DNA of 64,000 nucleotides from Streptomyces armeniacus (GCF_003355155.1 NZ_CP031320.1:5137367-5201366); one strand, 5' to 3'. Shown: positions 25,263-34,077, counted from the first letter of the stretch. Notes: generated by a model not told the origin, from the letters alone. Numbers and translations are program-made.

Positions 25263-25307
25263 GGACTCATAATCCGTCGGCCGTGGGTTCGAGTCCCACC
25301 CGCCCCA
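25263..25307 (+). other. 3' half of a tRNA gene (anticodon CAU), attachment-site scar
   Basis: From the anticodon arm onward the sequence is a tRNA: loop CTCATAA, T arm GTGGG-TTCGAGT-CCCAC, acceptor strand CCGCCCC and discriminator A at 25307. The 5' half is absent: bases before GGA do not complete the anticodon stem and no D arm or matching GGGGCGG acceptor strand lies upstream. Element integration at tRNA 3' ends leaves exactly this copy at the far end. The intact gene should lie to the left, outside the window, if the element is still whole. The rest of the 344-bp gap (25048-25391) holds nothing else. Confidence 0.75.
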
Positions 25308-25391
25308 CTCTGAGCCTCCGCCGGGGAAGCGCTCCGCCCCTGTGCGCTCGGCCGCCTCCCGTCGGCGCGTGGGCCGGATGCGGCCAGGGCG

Positions 25392-26705
25392 TCAGCGGAA
25401 CGCGGCGGCCTCCTTGTGCAACGCCTTGACGAGGCGGTCCAGTTCGGCGCGCGTGTTGTAGAGGGTCGGGGTCACCCGTACCGCGCTACCCCGCGCGATG
25501 CCCTTGCGTGCCACGGTCAGGACGCGGTGCTTTTCGAGGAGGATCTTCGCCATCCTCTGCGCCTGGGCGTAGTCCTTCATGGCAGGCAGCCGGAAGCTCG
25601 TCACCGCGCCATGGCGCTCCGGGTCGTCCGGCGTGAGGATCTGCAGGCCCTTGATGTCCCGCGCGCGTTCGACCCAGTGGTTCCGCAGCCCCTGCAGATG
25701 CTCCTGCTTGGCCCTGCCGCCGATACGTTCGTGGAACGCGATGGCCTTGGGCACGGTCAGCGCCGCGGCGAAGTTGACGGTGCCGGCGCTGGCACGCGAA
25801 CGCGTGTCGTCGGCCGGGACCAGCGTGTTTCCCATGCAGGTCTCGATGTCCCGCAGCCGCGATCCACGGATCCAGATCGCGCCGGTTCCCAGCGGTGCGC
25901 ACAGCCACTTGTGCAACGAGAAGCCGACGAAGTCCGCATTCATGTCGGGCAGCGTGAAGTCGATGTGCCCGATCGTCTGGGTGGCGTCCACGAGCGTGTC
26001 GACGCCGCGCGCCCGGGCCATTTCCACGATCTCGCGCACCGGCATGACGATGCCGGTGCGGTTCGACATGTGCGTGACCAGCAGCAGCTTCAGGCCCGCC
26101 GGGGCCTTCCGCAGCTGCTCCTCGTAGGCGGCGAGGATGTTCGCCGTGGTGGCCGGCTCCGGTATCGCGAACGTGATGACGTTCGCGCCGCGGTGGTGCC
26201 GCAGCGATTCCATCGCCTGCTGCATCTCGTCGTAGTCGAGGTCCGCGTACATGACCGAGTCGCCCGGCTGGAGCCGTCCGTACTGCATGATCAGGTTCTG
26301 CATCGCCTCGGTGCCGTTGCGCGTGAGGACGAACTCCTCCTTCGGCGCGGCCATCAGCCTCGCCACCTCGGCGCGTACCTGGTCCATGGCCTCCGTGCGC
26401 TCGTTCCCCGGGATCCCGTCGCGTACGAAGAGCACGTTGCGCCGGTTCAGGAACCGGGTCTGCTCGAGATACTCACGCTCGATCGACCGGGGCATGACAC
26501 CCCAGTAGGCGTTCTCCAGGTTGGCCACCGAACGGTCCACGTCCCACAGCGCGGGCAGATCCCGTATACCCGTCGGCATGTCTGCGTCCGCACCGGTGTC
26601 CCCGGCGGTGTGCGTGGCAGTGTGCGCGGCTGCGGGCGTCTGGCCCCAGACGGCCGCTGCGAACGCGGCACCTGCGGCGGACGTGGTGAAGAAGCGGCGG
26701 TCCAT
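25392..26705 (-). CDS. Exported class V aminotransferase-like PLP enzyme
   Basis: A 437-residue protein beginning MDRRFFTTSAAGAAFAAAV, a twin-arginine-like signal followed by Ala-rich and AAAHTATHT residues. The body is a class V aminotransferase resembling isopenicillin-N-epimerase-like proteins: the PLP lysine lies in GFSLHKWLCAPLG, with VDATQTIGH ahead of it and MSNRTG in the substrate region. Export of a PLP enzyme is unusual; a Tat route would allow cofactor loading inside the cell. Divergent from the Cys-rich small-protein gene by 200 bp. Substrate unknown. Confidence 0.85.
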   Translation of the reverse strand: MDRRFFTTSAAGAAFAAAVWGQTPAAAHTATHTAGDTGADADMPTGIRDLPALWDVDRSVANLENAYWGVMPRSIEREYLEQTRFLNRRNVLFVRDGIPGNERTEAMDQVRAEVARLMAAPKEEFVLTRNGTEAMQNLIMQYGRLQPGDSVMYADLDYDEMQQAMESLRHHRGANVITFAIPEPATTANILAAYEEQLRKAPAGLKLLLVTHMSNRTGIVMPVREIVEMARARGVDTLVDATQTIGHIDFTLPDMNADFVGFSLHKWLCAPLGTGAIWIRGSRLRDIETCMGNTLVPADDTRSRASAGTVNFAAALTVPKAIAFHERIGGRAKQEHLQGLRNHWVERARDIKGLQILTPDDPERHGAVTSFRLPAMKDYAQAQRMAKILLEKHRVLTVARKGIARGSAVRVTPTLYNTRAELDRLVKALHKEAAAFR

Positions 26706-26904
26706 TGCGAACTCCCTTTCGGAGACTGCGTACCGACGTCATGTGCCCGAGATACTCCCAGCCGCCTCAGGGCGGCGCCATGGCCCTGACAGCCCGTACG
26801 GGTGTGTGCCGCGGGCGCGGGAAGCGGGTATGCCTCTTCCAGTCCCCCGTCGCGGCGCGTCCCCGGAGGCGTCCACGGCGTCTTTCGGTCTGGAGGCGAT
26901 CCTG

Positions 26905-27123
26905 ATGACAGCGGAGCACCATGGTCTGGAGCCGGTGGCCACGTTCTGCGGGCAGTGCAACTGCGGATGCCCGCAACTCTTCGTCGACCCCGCGGCACCC
27001 GCGGACCGGCGCATCCTCCTGACCGACGACTTCGGCCAGCGCGTGCAGATGAGCCGTGAGCAGTTCGCCGCGCTCGTCGACGAGGCGAAGCAGGGCACGC
27101 TGGACGGCCTCGCGCTGCCCTGA
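26905..27123 (+). CDS. Small cysteine-rich protein, CxxCxCxC
   Basis: A 72-residue protein with the cluster FCGQCNCGCPQLF near residue 14, then DDFGQRVQMSREQFAALVDE. Four closely spaced cysteines suggest metal binding or a modified peptide. GGAGG lies 8 nt before the ATG. I recall similar short proteins in other Streptomyces genomes but know no function. It is divergent from the exported aminotransferase, which may or may not be related. Confidence 0.75.
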   Translation: MTAEHHGLEPVATFCGQCNCGCPQLFVDPAAPADRRILLTDDFGQRVQMSREQFAALVDEAKQGTLDGLALP

Positions 27124-27750
27124 GCCGCGCTGCCTGCCGGGCTGCCTCGCCGGCCCGGTCGCACCGTGACGGGCGAGCATGACCCGTACGTGCCCGGCGC
27201 CGGGGTCGCGGTGCAGCGGGGCGGTCGGCGACGCCGGGCGGGGCCGCCGCGCCGTAAGACCCCCGACGGCCGTGGCGACAACGGCCGCCGTGGCGGCGGC
27301 AGTGGTGGCCACGGTGCTGGAACTCACCTCCTTGGCCAGGACGTTGCTCACGCACCCGGGATTCCGTGCCTGGCAGACAGTGGCGTGTCCATCGTGGTGC
27401 AGGCGCTGCCGTTTCTGGCTGCTGTGAGGCCCAACATGCAGGCTCTCTCACCGAGTTCCGCGTGCGCGCCGGGCAGCAGGAAAGGCGCACCCTCCGCGGC
27501 CGCCCCGTACGGACGACGGGGCTCGTCACACCGAGCGGCGACCCCCGGTCCTGGAGCCTGGCGCGCATCGTGATCGCGTGCTGCGCAGCGGACTCCCGGA
27601 CGGTCACCGTACGGATGCACAGCGCCGCCGCACCCCAGCGACACGTGGGTCACCGCGCGGCCCCGCCGAACCCGTATATGGACGCCGCTCCCCCGCCGGA
27701 CTCCTCCACCGGTGGATGACGCCCGGCCCAGGGTCGGACATCCGGACTAG
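27124..27750. other. Gene-free stretch before the Zur-type site
   Basis: Long open frames exist on both strands but none has a ribosome-binding site, a plausible domain or a start supported by context. I see no RNA gene in it. The minus-strand frame from 27351 runs antisense through the Cys-rich protein gene and is probably fortuitous. Confidence 0.5.
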
Positions 27751-27773
27751 ATGGTAATGGTCGTCATTTTCAT
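27751..27773. promoter_or_regulatory. Zur-box-like dyad upstream of L32 gene
   Basis: The dyad ATGnnAATG, 5 bp, CATTnnCAT is AT-rich in very GC-rich surroundings and resembles zinc-uptake-regulator boxes of actinobacteria. It lies 38 bp before a cysteine-free ribosomal protein L32 gene, a classical Zur target. Confidence 0.7.
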
Positions 27774-27810
27774 ATAACCTCATGCCACCATCCCACCCAG
27801 GAGAGGCGCC

Positions 27811-27981
27811 ATGGCTGTTCCCAAACGGAAGATGTCCCGCAGCAACACCCGTCACCGCCGCGCCCAGTGGAAGGCGCAGACGTCCCAACTCGTCCCCGTC
27901 ACCGTGCGGGGCACCACACACCTCGTGCCCCAGCGCCTGGTCAAGGCGTACGAACGCGGGCTGCTGCACCCCGAGGACTGA
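27811..27981 (+). CDS. rpmF: Ribosomal protein bL32, zinc-free paralogue
   Basis: A 56-residue protein starting [20 protein letters not shown], typical bL32. It has no cysteine, so it lacks the zinc ribbon of the standard form. Such C-minus paralogues replace the zinc-binding version when zinc is scarce and release zinc from ribosomes. AGGAG 9 nt before the ATG. The Zur-like dyad upstream fits zinc-starvation induction. A CobW-type remnant follows immediately, the usual partner of such genes. Confidence 0.93.
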   Translation: MAVPKRKMSRSNTRHRRAQWKAQTSQLVPVTVRGTTHLVPQRLVKAYERGLLHPED

Positions 27982-27984
27982 CAC

Positions 27985-28237
27985 GTGCCGGACACTGCCC
28001 CGACCATCAGCCGGCCGCTGCCGGTGACCGCACTCTCCGGCCGACCGCCCGGCTCCTGGACGCACCGCACGGGCACGTGAACCCGGCCGACGTACCCGGG
28101 ACCGGACTGTTCCACCCGGAGCGCCTGTGGACCTTCCGCTCACCGACCCGTTCCCGCCCTGGGACGCCCACGGCGTCGAGGAACCCTGCGAGCACGAGTT
28201 CGCGGGAGCCCTCACGGCACCTGCGAAGAGCGCCTGA
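27985..28237 (+). pseudogene. CobW-type GTPase remnant
   Basis: Four bases after the L32 stop a GTG frame reads RPLPVTALSG, like the strand leading into the P-loop of CobW/COG0523 GTPases, then departs without GxGKT. Further on, two other frames give coding-like segments (HVNPADVPGTGLFHPERLW, then DPFPPWDAHGVEEPCEHEF) ending at a TGA. The pieces lie in three frames, so the gene has lost its centre and been frameshifted. COG0523 zinc chaperones often follow C-minus ribosomal genes under Zur. The assignment rests on short motifs. Confidence 0.45.
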
Positions 28238-28289
28238 TCTCATCCGTCACCACCCCCTCAAACGGGGGCCCGGCAAAGGAGACTCCACC

Positions 28290-29147
28290 ATGACCGCCGC
28301 GCACCGTCCGAAGCTGGGCACCGTCGAGGAGACGCTGCTCATCACGCTCTACGGCAGGGCCGTGGAGACCCGCGACCCGGAAGGCCTGCTGGACGACCCG
28401 GCCGCCGTGGCCATGGTGGAGGCCATCGACTACGACTTCTCGGGCTTCGACGGCAAGCCCAGCCTGCTGGGCGCCTGCGCGCGCACCCTGCTCTTCGACC
28501 ACTGGGTACGGGGCTTCCTCACCCGGCACCCGGACGGCACCGTCGTCGAGGTCGGCGCCGGTCTCAACACCCGCTTCGAACGCGTCGACAACGGGCACGT
28601 GCACTGGATCGACCTCGACCTGCCCGACGCCATCGCACTGCGCCGCCGCTTCTTCCACGAGGACGAGGAACCCCGCCGGCAGATGCTGGCCGCCTCCGTA
28701 CTCGACACCGCCTGGATGGAGCGGGCGGCCCAGCTGCCCGGACCGTGGTTCTTCGCCATCGAGGCAGTCCTGCCGTACCTCGCCGAGGACCAAGTGCGCC
28801 GGCTCATCGGCGAGCTGACCCGCCGCTTCCCCGGCTCCCGCCTGGCGACCGACAGCAACACCTCCGCGACCGTCGCCGACCAGGACGGCCACGACGTGGT
28901 GAGCCTCATGGCAGCGCGGTTCGACTGGGCCTGCGACGACCCGCGCGAGCTCGAGGGATGGGCCCCCGGCGTACGGCTCGAGGAGAGCCGCAGCCTCGCC
29001 CAGCTGCCGGAAGAACTCCTCGCCGGGTTCTCCCCCTCACGGCGCGCGTGGCTGCGGATGGCGGCGGAGACCGTGCCCGAGAAGATCGACGGCTACCGCC
29101 TCAGCCTCTACGAACTCCGCGGAGCCGAAGCCCGCGAGCCACGATGA
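28290..29147 (+). CDS. Leucine carboxyl methyltransferase family protein
   Basis: A 285-residue methyltransferase of the LCM/PPM type often found in natural-product settings. The AdoMet loop reads VVEVGAGLNTRFER near residue 90, followed by WIDLDLPDAIALRRRFF and FFAIEAVLPYLAEDQVR, all family hallmarks. GGAG lies 7 nt before the ATG. It follows the Zur-type unit by about 50 bp and precedes a second methyltransferase. Whether it belongs to the zinc response is open. Acceptor unknown. Confidence 0.85.
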   Translation: MTAAHRPKLGTVEETLLITLYGRAVETRDPEGLLDDPAAVAMVEAIDYDFSGFDGKPSLLGACARTLLFDHWVRGFLTRHPDGTVVEVGAGLNTRFERVDNGHVHWIDLDLPDAIALRRRFFHEDEEPRRQMLAASVLDTAWMERAAQLPGPWFFAIEAVLPYLAEDQVRRLIGELTRRFPGSRLATDSNTSATVADQDGHDVVSLMAARFDWACDDPRELEGWAPGVRLEESRSLAQLPEELLAGFSPSRRAWLRMAAETVPEKIDGYRLSLYELRGAEAREPR

Positions 29148-29259
29148 CACGAGCCACGTTGACGGCGGCCTCGATGACGCGGGCCGCGCCACGACCTCCG
29201 CTCGGACACCGGACCGCCGAACGGACCGTCCGGACCCGCCGACCGACGGAAAGGCACCC

Positions 29260-30018
29260 ATGACCGACTACCTGGAATACTCGCCGTCGGCGGAGTATCT
29301 GCACCTGCTCAGCGCGCCGATGTGGACCGGACTGGCCGGCAGACTCACCGCGGCCCTGGCCGACGCGGACCCCGGCTCGGGCACCGTGGTCGAGTTCGGG
29401 GCCGGCACCGGGCTGGGTACGGACATCCTGCTCGACACCCTCCCTCCTGCCCCCGTGCTCGTTGCGGAGCCGTCCGCGCACCTGCGTGCGGTCCTGCTCG
29501 CCCGGCTCAGCGCTCGCGAGGACGCCGACCGCGTCACCGTCTTCCCCCGCGGCGCCGCCCAGTTGCCGCTGCCCGAGCGGATCGCCGCCGTCACCGGCAT
29601 GCACATGATCGGACACCTGGCCCCGGCCCCTCGGCGCGGCCTGTTCTCGGCACTGATGCCACGGCTCGCACCGGGCGCGCCCGTGGTGTTCAACGTTCAG
29701 CCGCCTGAGACCGCCGTGGAAGTGCCCCGGACCCCGCCCTTCGGTGTGACGGTCGGGCGGCTGCGGTACGAGGGCACCGGCCGCGCGGTACCGACCGGCC
29801 CGGACCAGGTGCGCTGGACCATGACCTACCGCACCCTCGACGGCAACACCGAAATCGCCCGCACAACCACCGCATACGACTGGTGGACCGTATCCGCCGC
29901 GAACCTGGCCGCCGAGCTCACCCAGGCAGGGGCAGCCACAGTACGTATCGAAGGAGACCTCGTCATCGCCCGCGCCGGGGGTGGTTATCGGCACGCAGGC
30001 ATGGAACCCGGCCCCTGA
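29260..30018 (+). CDS. Class I SAM-dependent methyltransferase
   Basis: A 252-residue protein with AdoMet loop VVEFGAGTGLGTDILLDT near residue 43, VAEPSAHLRAVLLARL after it and TGMHMIGHLAPAPRRGLF at motif II. The C-terminal 90 residues form an extra beta-rich part (WTMTYRTLDGNTEIARTT) seen in bacterial UbiE-like enzymes that act on small molecules. GGAAAGG precedes the ATG. Same direction as its methyltransferase and SDR neighbours, with gaps of 112 and 27 bp. Confidence 0.82.
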   Translation: MTDYLEYSPSAEYLHLLSAPMWTGLAGRLTAALADADPGSGTVVEFGAGTGLGTDILLDTLPPAPVLVAEPSAHLRAVLLARLSAREDADRVTVFPRGAAQLPLPERIAAVTGMHMIGHLAPAPRRGLFSALMPRLAPGAPVVFNVQPPETAVEVPRTPPFGVTVGRLRYEGTGRAVPTGPDQVRWTMTYRTLDGNTEIARTTTAYDWWTVSAANLAAELTQAGAATVRIEGDLVIARAGGGYRHAGMEPGP

Positions 30019-30045
30019 CCTGGTACGCGTGAGAAGGGACCGGAC

Positions 30046-30969
30046 ATGCCACAGCAGGACGGGTCGCACGCCGCGGACGCGGAAGCACCCCCTCAAGTCG
30101 AGACGGAGCCGTCGCCGCCCTTCCAGAAGCAGAAGCAGCAGCCACCAGGCCTCGAGCGGGACATGGAACCCCGCCCGCGCTATCGGGCGGAGAACTACAA
30201 GCCGGCGGGCAAGCTGACCGGCAAGGTGGCGCTCATCACCGGCGGTGATTCCGGGATCGGGCGGGCCGTCGCCCTGCTCTACGCCCGGGAAGGCGCCGAC
30301 GTCGCCATCGTGTACCTCCCGTACGGGCAGCCCGACGCGGAGGAGACCCGGCGGGCCGTCGAGGCGGCAGGACGCACGTGTCTGCTGCTGCCCGGCGACC
30401 TGTACGACGAGGACTTCTGCCAGGAGGCCGTCGACAGGACGGTGCGGGAACTCGGCGGGCTGAACGTGCTCGTCAACAACGCCGCGTACCTCAACAGCAA
30501 GCTGGAGCTTTCGCAGCTGACGGCGGCGGACTGGGACCGTACGTTCAAGATCAACGTGTACGCGTACTTCCACCTCGTGGTGGCGGCGCTGCCCCATCTC
30601 GACGAAGGCGACTCCATCATCGCCACCGCCTCCGAGGAAGGGCTCAAGGGCAGCACCACGATGATCGACTACGCCGCTTCCAAGGCCGCGCTCATCACGT
30701 TCACGAAGTCGATCGCGCCGGATCTGGCCGACAGGGGCATCCGCGCCAACGTGGTCGCTCCCGGCCCGACGTGGACCGTCCTCAACGTGGCGGACCAGCA
30801 CATGCCGCAGGAGGGTCTCGCGCACGTGGGGAGCGAGGCGTCGGAGTCGCGTCCCGCACAGCCGGAGGAGGTCGCCCCGGCGTACGTGTACCTGGCTTCG
30901 GACGCCGATGCCAGCTTCACGACCGGCGAAGTCATCGCGGTGACCGGCGGCCTCACGAACACGCGGTAA
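30046..30969 (+). CDS. Short-chain dehydrogenase (YghA / stress protein 39 type)
   Basis: A 307-residue SDR with a 50-residue hydrophilic N-terminal extension before the Rossmann fold, as in YghA and Bacillus general stress protein 39. TGGDSGIGRA is the cofactor loop, NNAAYLN the central motif, and YAASK the catalytic Tyr/Lys. All key residues are present. Start ATG is preceded by AAGGGA. Ends 110 bp before a small DUF6480 protein gene. Likely an NAD(P)H-dependent aldehyde or keto reductase expressed in stress; substrate unknown. Confidence 0.88.
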   Translation: MPQQDGSHAADAEAPPQVETEPSPPFQKQKQQPPGLERDMEPRPRYRAENYKPAGKLTGKVALITGGDSGIGRAVALLYAREGADVAIVYLPYGQPDAEETRRAVEAAGRTCLLLPGDLYDEDFCQEAVDRTVRELGGLNVLVNNAAYLNSKLELSQLTAADWDRTFKINVYAYFHLVVAALPHLDEGDSIIATASEEGLKGSTTMIDYAASKAALITFTKSIAPDLADRGIRANVVAPGPTWTVLNVADQHMPQEGLAHVGSEASESRPAQPEEVAPAYVYLASDADASFTTGEVIAVTGGLTNTR

Positions 30970-31080
30970 GCCACGTACCACGGTGGTGGGGAGGAACCGC
31001 CCGGGCGCGACTGAGCCGACGCCCCCGAACCGGCCGGACGGAAGGTGTTTGAACCGCCGTCCCCGGCCGACCCGGACCGT

Positions 31081-31311
31081 ATGAACGACCCACCGGGCGC
31101 CGACCCCGACCCCGACCGGACACCGGGACTCGAGACCGGTGGCCAGGTCCCCCCTGGTGAGACACCGCCCGCAGAGGGCAGCACGCCCTGGGCGGGCCCC
31201 GAGGATTCGCACAACCCGGCCAAGGGCTGGGGCAAAGGGCCGTTGATCGCCCTCGGCATCCTGGTCGCCTTCTTCGTGATCTACTTCCTCGCCTGGATCG
31301 TCCTGCTGTGA
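31081..31311 (+). CDS. DUF6480-type small membrane protein
   Basis: A 76-residue protein: an acidic, Pro-rich N-terminal half (RTPGLETGGQVPPGETPPAE) and one C-terminal membrane helix (LIALGILVAFFVIYFLAWIV). This is the DUF6480 layout of streptomycetes. The ATG is preferred over a GTG 12 codons upstream because the family starts with a short Asn-Asp-Pro run. Function unknown. Confidence 0.8.
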   Translation: MNDPPGADPDPDRTPGLETGGQVPPGETPPAEGSTPWAGPEDSHNPAKGWGKGPLIALGILVAFFVIYFLAWIVLL

Positions 31312-31332
31312 GGCCGGGCGCGGTCCGGTACG

Positions 31333-33060
31333 TCACGGTCGGGCCGGCCCGGTCTTGATCCGCATGAACGTGGCGGAGTGGGCCGGGAAGGTGTACGTGA
31401 AGGTGTTGTCGACGCCGTCGAACGTCGATGTGCGCGGCTGGATCGGCCGGTTGGTGCCGGTGTTGACCGCGTCCGGGTCGCCCTCGAGCGTGGTCAGGTC
31501 GGCGACCGGCTCGATGTCCGTCTCCCGGCCGAGGTCGATCCGCGTACGGGCGGGGGTGTCCTGGGCGTTGACGGCCTTGACGATGAGATCGCCCGTGGCC
31601 TCGTCCCGGGTGACCACCTGGCGGAACGGCTCGGCGGGCGTGCCGGAGGTCTCGCTGGGCACGACCTGATCGCCGACGTTGGTCATGAACAGCTTCTGCA
31701 TCTCGTAACTGGTCGAGCCCCACGACTTCTCGCTGTCGAACCAGATCATGTCGGGCCGCCACTGCACGGAGTCCACACTGGCGAGCAGCGGGGCGTAGGA
31801 CGCCAGCTTGACGACGTCCGCGTTCCGTTCGAGGCCCGTCATGTACGCCGCTTCGGCCAGCGCGTTGGAGAAGCGGTTGTCCTGGGAGGCGTACTCGCCG
31901 AGGAAGACCTTCGGGCCTTCGCGGTCGTACGAGTCGTAGCGCCCGTTGTTCTCCAGGAACCACTGCGGGCTGTTGTAGTAGTGCTCGTCGACCATGTCGA
32001 CGCCCGCCTGTCGGTTCAGCTCCCAGGCGCGGTCGAAGGTCTCGCCGCTGTCGTCGGGCCCGGAGTTGCTGATGACCGTGATGTCGGGGTGCTCGGCCTC
32101 GATCGCCTCGCGGAACTCGGTGAAGCGCTCGAAGAACTCGTCGGGGAGGTTCTCCTCGTTGCCGACCGCGAGGTGGGTCATGCCGAACGGCTCCGGGTGC
32201 CCCATCTCCGCCCGCTTCGCGCCCCAGGGTGACGACGCCGGGCCGTTGGCGAACTCGATCAGATCGAGGGTGTCCTGGATGTGCCGCCGGAGGAGCTCGG
32301 GGTCGTCGGTCGCCTTGTTCTCACCGCATCCGGTGACCAGTGCGGGCACGACGGGCAGCGGCATCGCGCCGACGTCCTCGGCGAACTGGAAGTACTCGTA
32401 GTAGCCGAGGCCGTAGGACTGGTTGTAGCCCCAGAAGTTGGCGTTCGTGGCGCGCTTCTCCACCGGGCCGACGGTGTCCTTCCACTGGTACGAGCGGCGC
32501 CGCTCGTAGTCCGGCGCCTCGTACGCCTCGTGGCTTCCGGTGTTGACCAGACAGCCGCCGGGGAACCGTACGAAGCCGGGATTCAGCGCGGCGATCTTCT
32601 CCGCGAGGTCCTTGCGGAGCCCGTTGGGGCGGCCCTTGTACGTCTCCCCCGGGAACAGGGAGACCATGTCGAGCCGGACCGTACCGGCGCCCTGCGCGGT
32701 CACTGCCAGCCGTCCGGCCGCGCTCGTTTCAGCCGCTGATAGCGCCGGTTGCGCTCGTCCAGCCGGCCGCTGTCGTCCACGACCTCGGCGGTGCCCGTGG
32801 CGCCCCCGTCAGCGGTCGGGGTCCAGGCGGTCATGGGCGTGTAGGAGTCGTTGTCGGCGCGGTCGTACTCGAAGGAGCGGTTCTGGACGAGTTCGGCGTA
32901 CAGGCCGCCGTCTGCGGCGCGGTTGATGTCCTCGAAGAAGACGCCGTACATGCTGTCGTCGATCTCCGCGCCGGTGCGGGACGGATCGACGGTGAGCGAG
33001 TAGTCGGCGGCGGGTGCCGGGGCCGGATCCCCGCTCGCGGCGGTGGCGGGGAGGGGGATC
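31333..33060 (-). pseudogene. GH51 alpha-L-arabinofuranosidase, broken
   Basis: Two frames carry one gene. The 5' piece (to 32700) reads DYSLTVDPSRTGAEIDDSMYGVFFEDINRAADGG and stops after LDERNRRYQRL. The 3' piece starts about ETSAAGRLAVTAQGAGTV and runs to the normal end, including the acid/base region HLAVGNEENLP and nucleophile region KVFLGEYAS. Between them a carbohydrate-binding-like stretch of perhaps 60-80 codons is missing and the frame shifts. The 5' end also lacks a start codon and a full signal peptide. It would have cleaved arabinose side chains outside the cell. Confidence 0.8.
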
Positions 33061-33065
33061 AGGGA

Positions 33066-33118
33066 CGCACGCGCGAGCCGCGGCCCAGCTGTCGTTGCCG
33101 GACCGCGGCTCGCGTGCG
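33066..33118 (-). terminator. Large hairpin between alginate lyase and GH51 remnant
   Basis: GCACGCGCGAGCCGCGG and CCGCGGCTCGCGTGC pair over 15-16 bp with a 2-nt bulge and a 19-nt loop, just downstream of the lyase stop on the minus strand. Confidence 0.6.
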
Positions 33119-33153
33119 AGCGGGAAGCGCCCGCCCCGTGTTCGGACGGGCCG

Positions 33154-34077
33154 TCAGTCCTCGTGCGTCACGCTCACGTCGTGGACCTCGACCTCGCCGT
33201 AGTTGCCGTCGTCGCACGGCGAGGAGTTCTCGCAGTTCGCCTGGGTGTAGGCGCCGGTCTTGAAGTAGTTGCTGGAGTCGGAGTGGTCGAGGGTGGCCTC
33301 GAGTTCGCCGTTGAAGTACACCTTGATCTCACCCTCCTCCACCACGTACTTGAGCTCGAAGACCGTGCCGAGTTCGTAGTCGTCGGTGATCAGGTGGTGG
33401 TGGGCGGTGTCGCCCTCGGTGATGTAGAGCTTCGTGCCCTCCAGGCGCAGGACGGTGACGTCGTCGTCGCCGCCGTGGATCTGGGCGCCGACGACGTGCG
33501 GCTTGTCCTCGGGCAGGTGCGTGAAGGCCTCGCGGACCTCCAGGGTGTGCCTGCCGGAGGTCGAGGACCACTCGATCTCGTCCTCGCCGTCGCTCTCCAT
33601 CTCCCGCAGTTCCGTACGGGGATAGCTCGAACCGCCGGTGGTCACGCCGTTGACGGGGGCGCGGAACCGGACCGCTTCGCCGGATTCGGCGGTCGTGAAG
33701 TAGGGGTCCTTGGAGTAGCCGTCGAGTTCGGGCTGGACGATCTCGGTGGGGTCCTCGTCCCCGCCGACGGGCAGTGTCAGCTTCCAGTTGCCGAGGTCCA
33801 GCACTTCGGACGGCAGCTCGGCGCGGCCCTTGCCCTTGCCCCCGCCCTCGTCCGAGGTGGCGGCGGTGGCGGTGGGGCCGTTCTGCGGGTCGGCGGCCTG
33901 TACGTACGCCGGGGCAGCGAGCGCCGTGAGTACCGCGGCGGCGGGGAGGGCTGCCGCCAGGGCCAGCCGTCCGCGCCTGCGCGGGCGGCCGGAGCGGGAA
34001 GAGCCGGTGCCGGCCGAAGTGCCGGTGCGGGTCGGCGAGTCGGCCGAAGTGCCGGTGGGAGAGCCGGTGTCTGTCAC
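33154..34077 (-). CDS. Secreted polysaccharide lyase family 7 (alginate lyase-like)
   Basis: A 307-residue protein: a basic, Arg-rich leader and hydrophobic signal (LALAAALPAAAVLTALAAPA, ending AQA) in residues 32-65, then a PL7 jelly-roll domain from about residue 88. The three PL7 motifs are present: YPRTELREM, QIHGG and YFKTGAYTQ. GTG start with GGAGGT 7 nt upstream. It would cut alginate or a related uronate polymer by beta-elimination outside the cell. Next to the arabinofuranosidase remnant it suggests a polysaccharide-use region. Confidence 0.9.
   Translation of the reverse strand: MTDTGSPTGTSADSPTRTGTSAGTGSSRSGRPRRRGRLALAAALPAAAVLTALAAPAYVQAADPQNGPTATAATSDEGGGKGKGRAELPSEVLDLGNWKLTLPVGGDEDPTEIVQPELDGYSKDPYFTTAESGEAVRFRAPVNGVTTGGSSYPRTELREMESDGEDEIEWSSTSGRHTLEVREAFTHLPEDKPHVVGAQIHGGDDDVTVLRLEGTKLYITEGDTAHHHLITDDYELGTVFELKYVVEEGEIKVYFNGELEATLDHSDSSNYFKTGAYTQANCENSSPCDDGNYGEVEVHDVSVTHED

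Noticed and set aside
26767..27351. Minus-strand open frame of 194 codons with an Ala/Val-rich start, at first sight peptide-precursor-like.
   Set aside because: It lies antisense through the Cys-rich protein gene, has no ribosome-binding site, and most of it is Arg/Ala-rich as expected of chance frames in GC-rich DNA.
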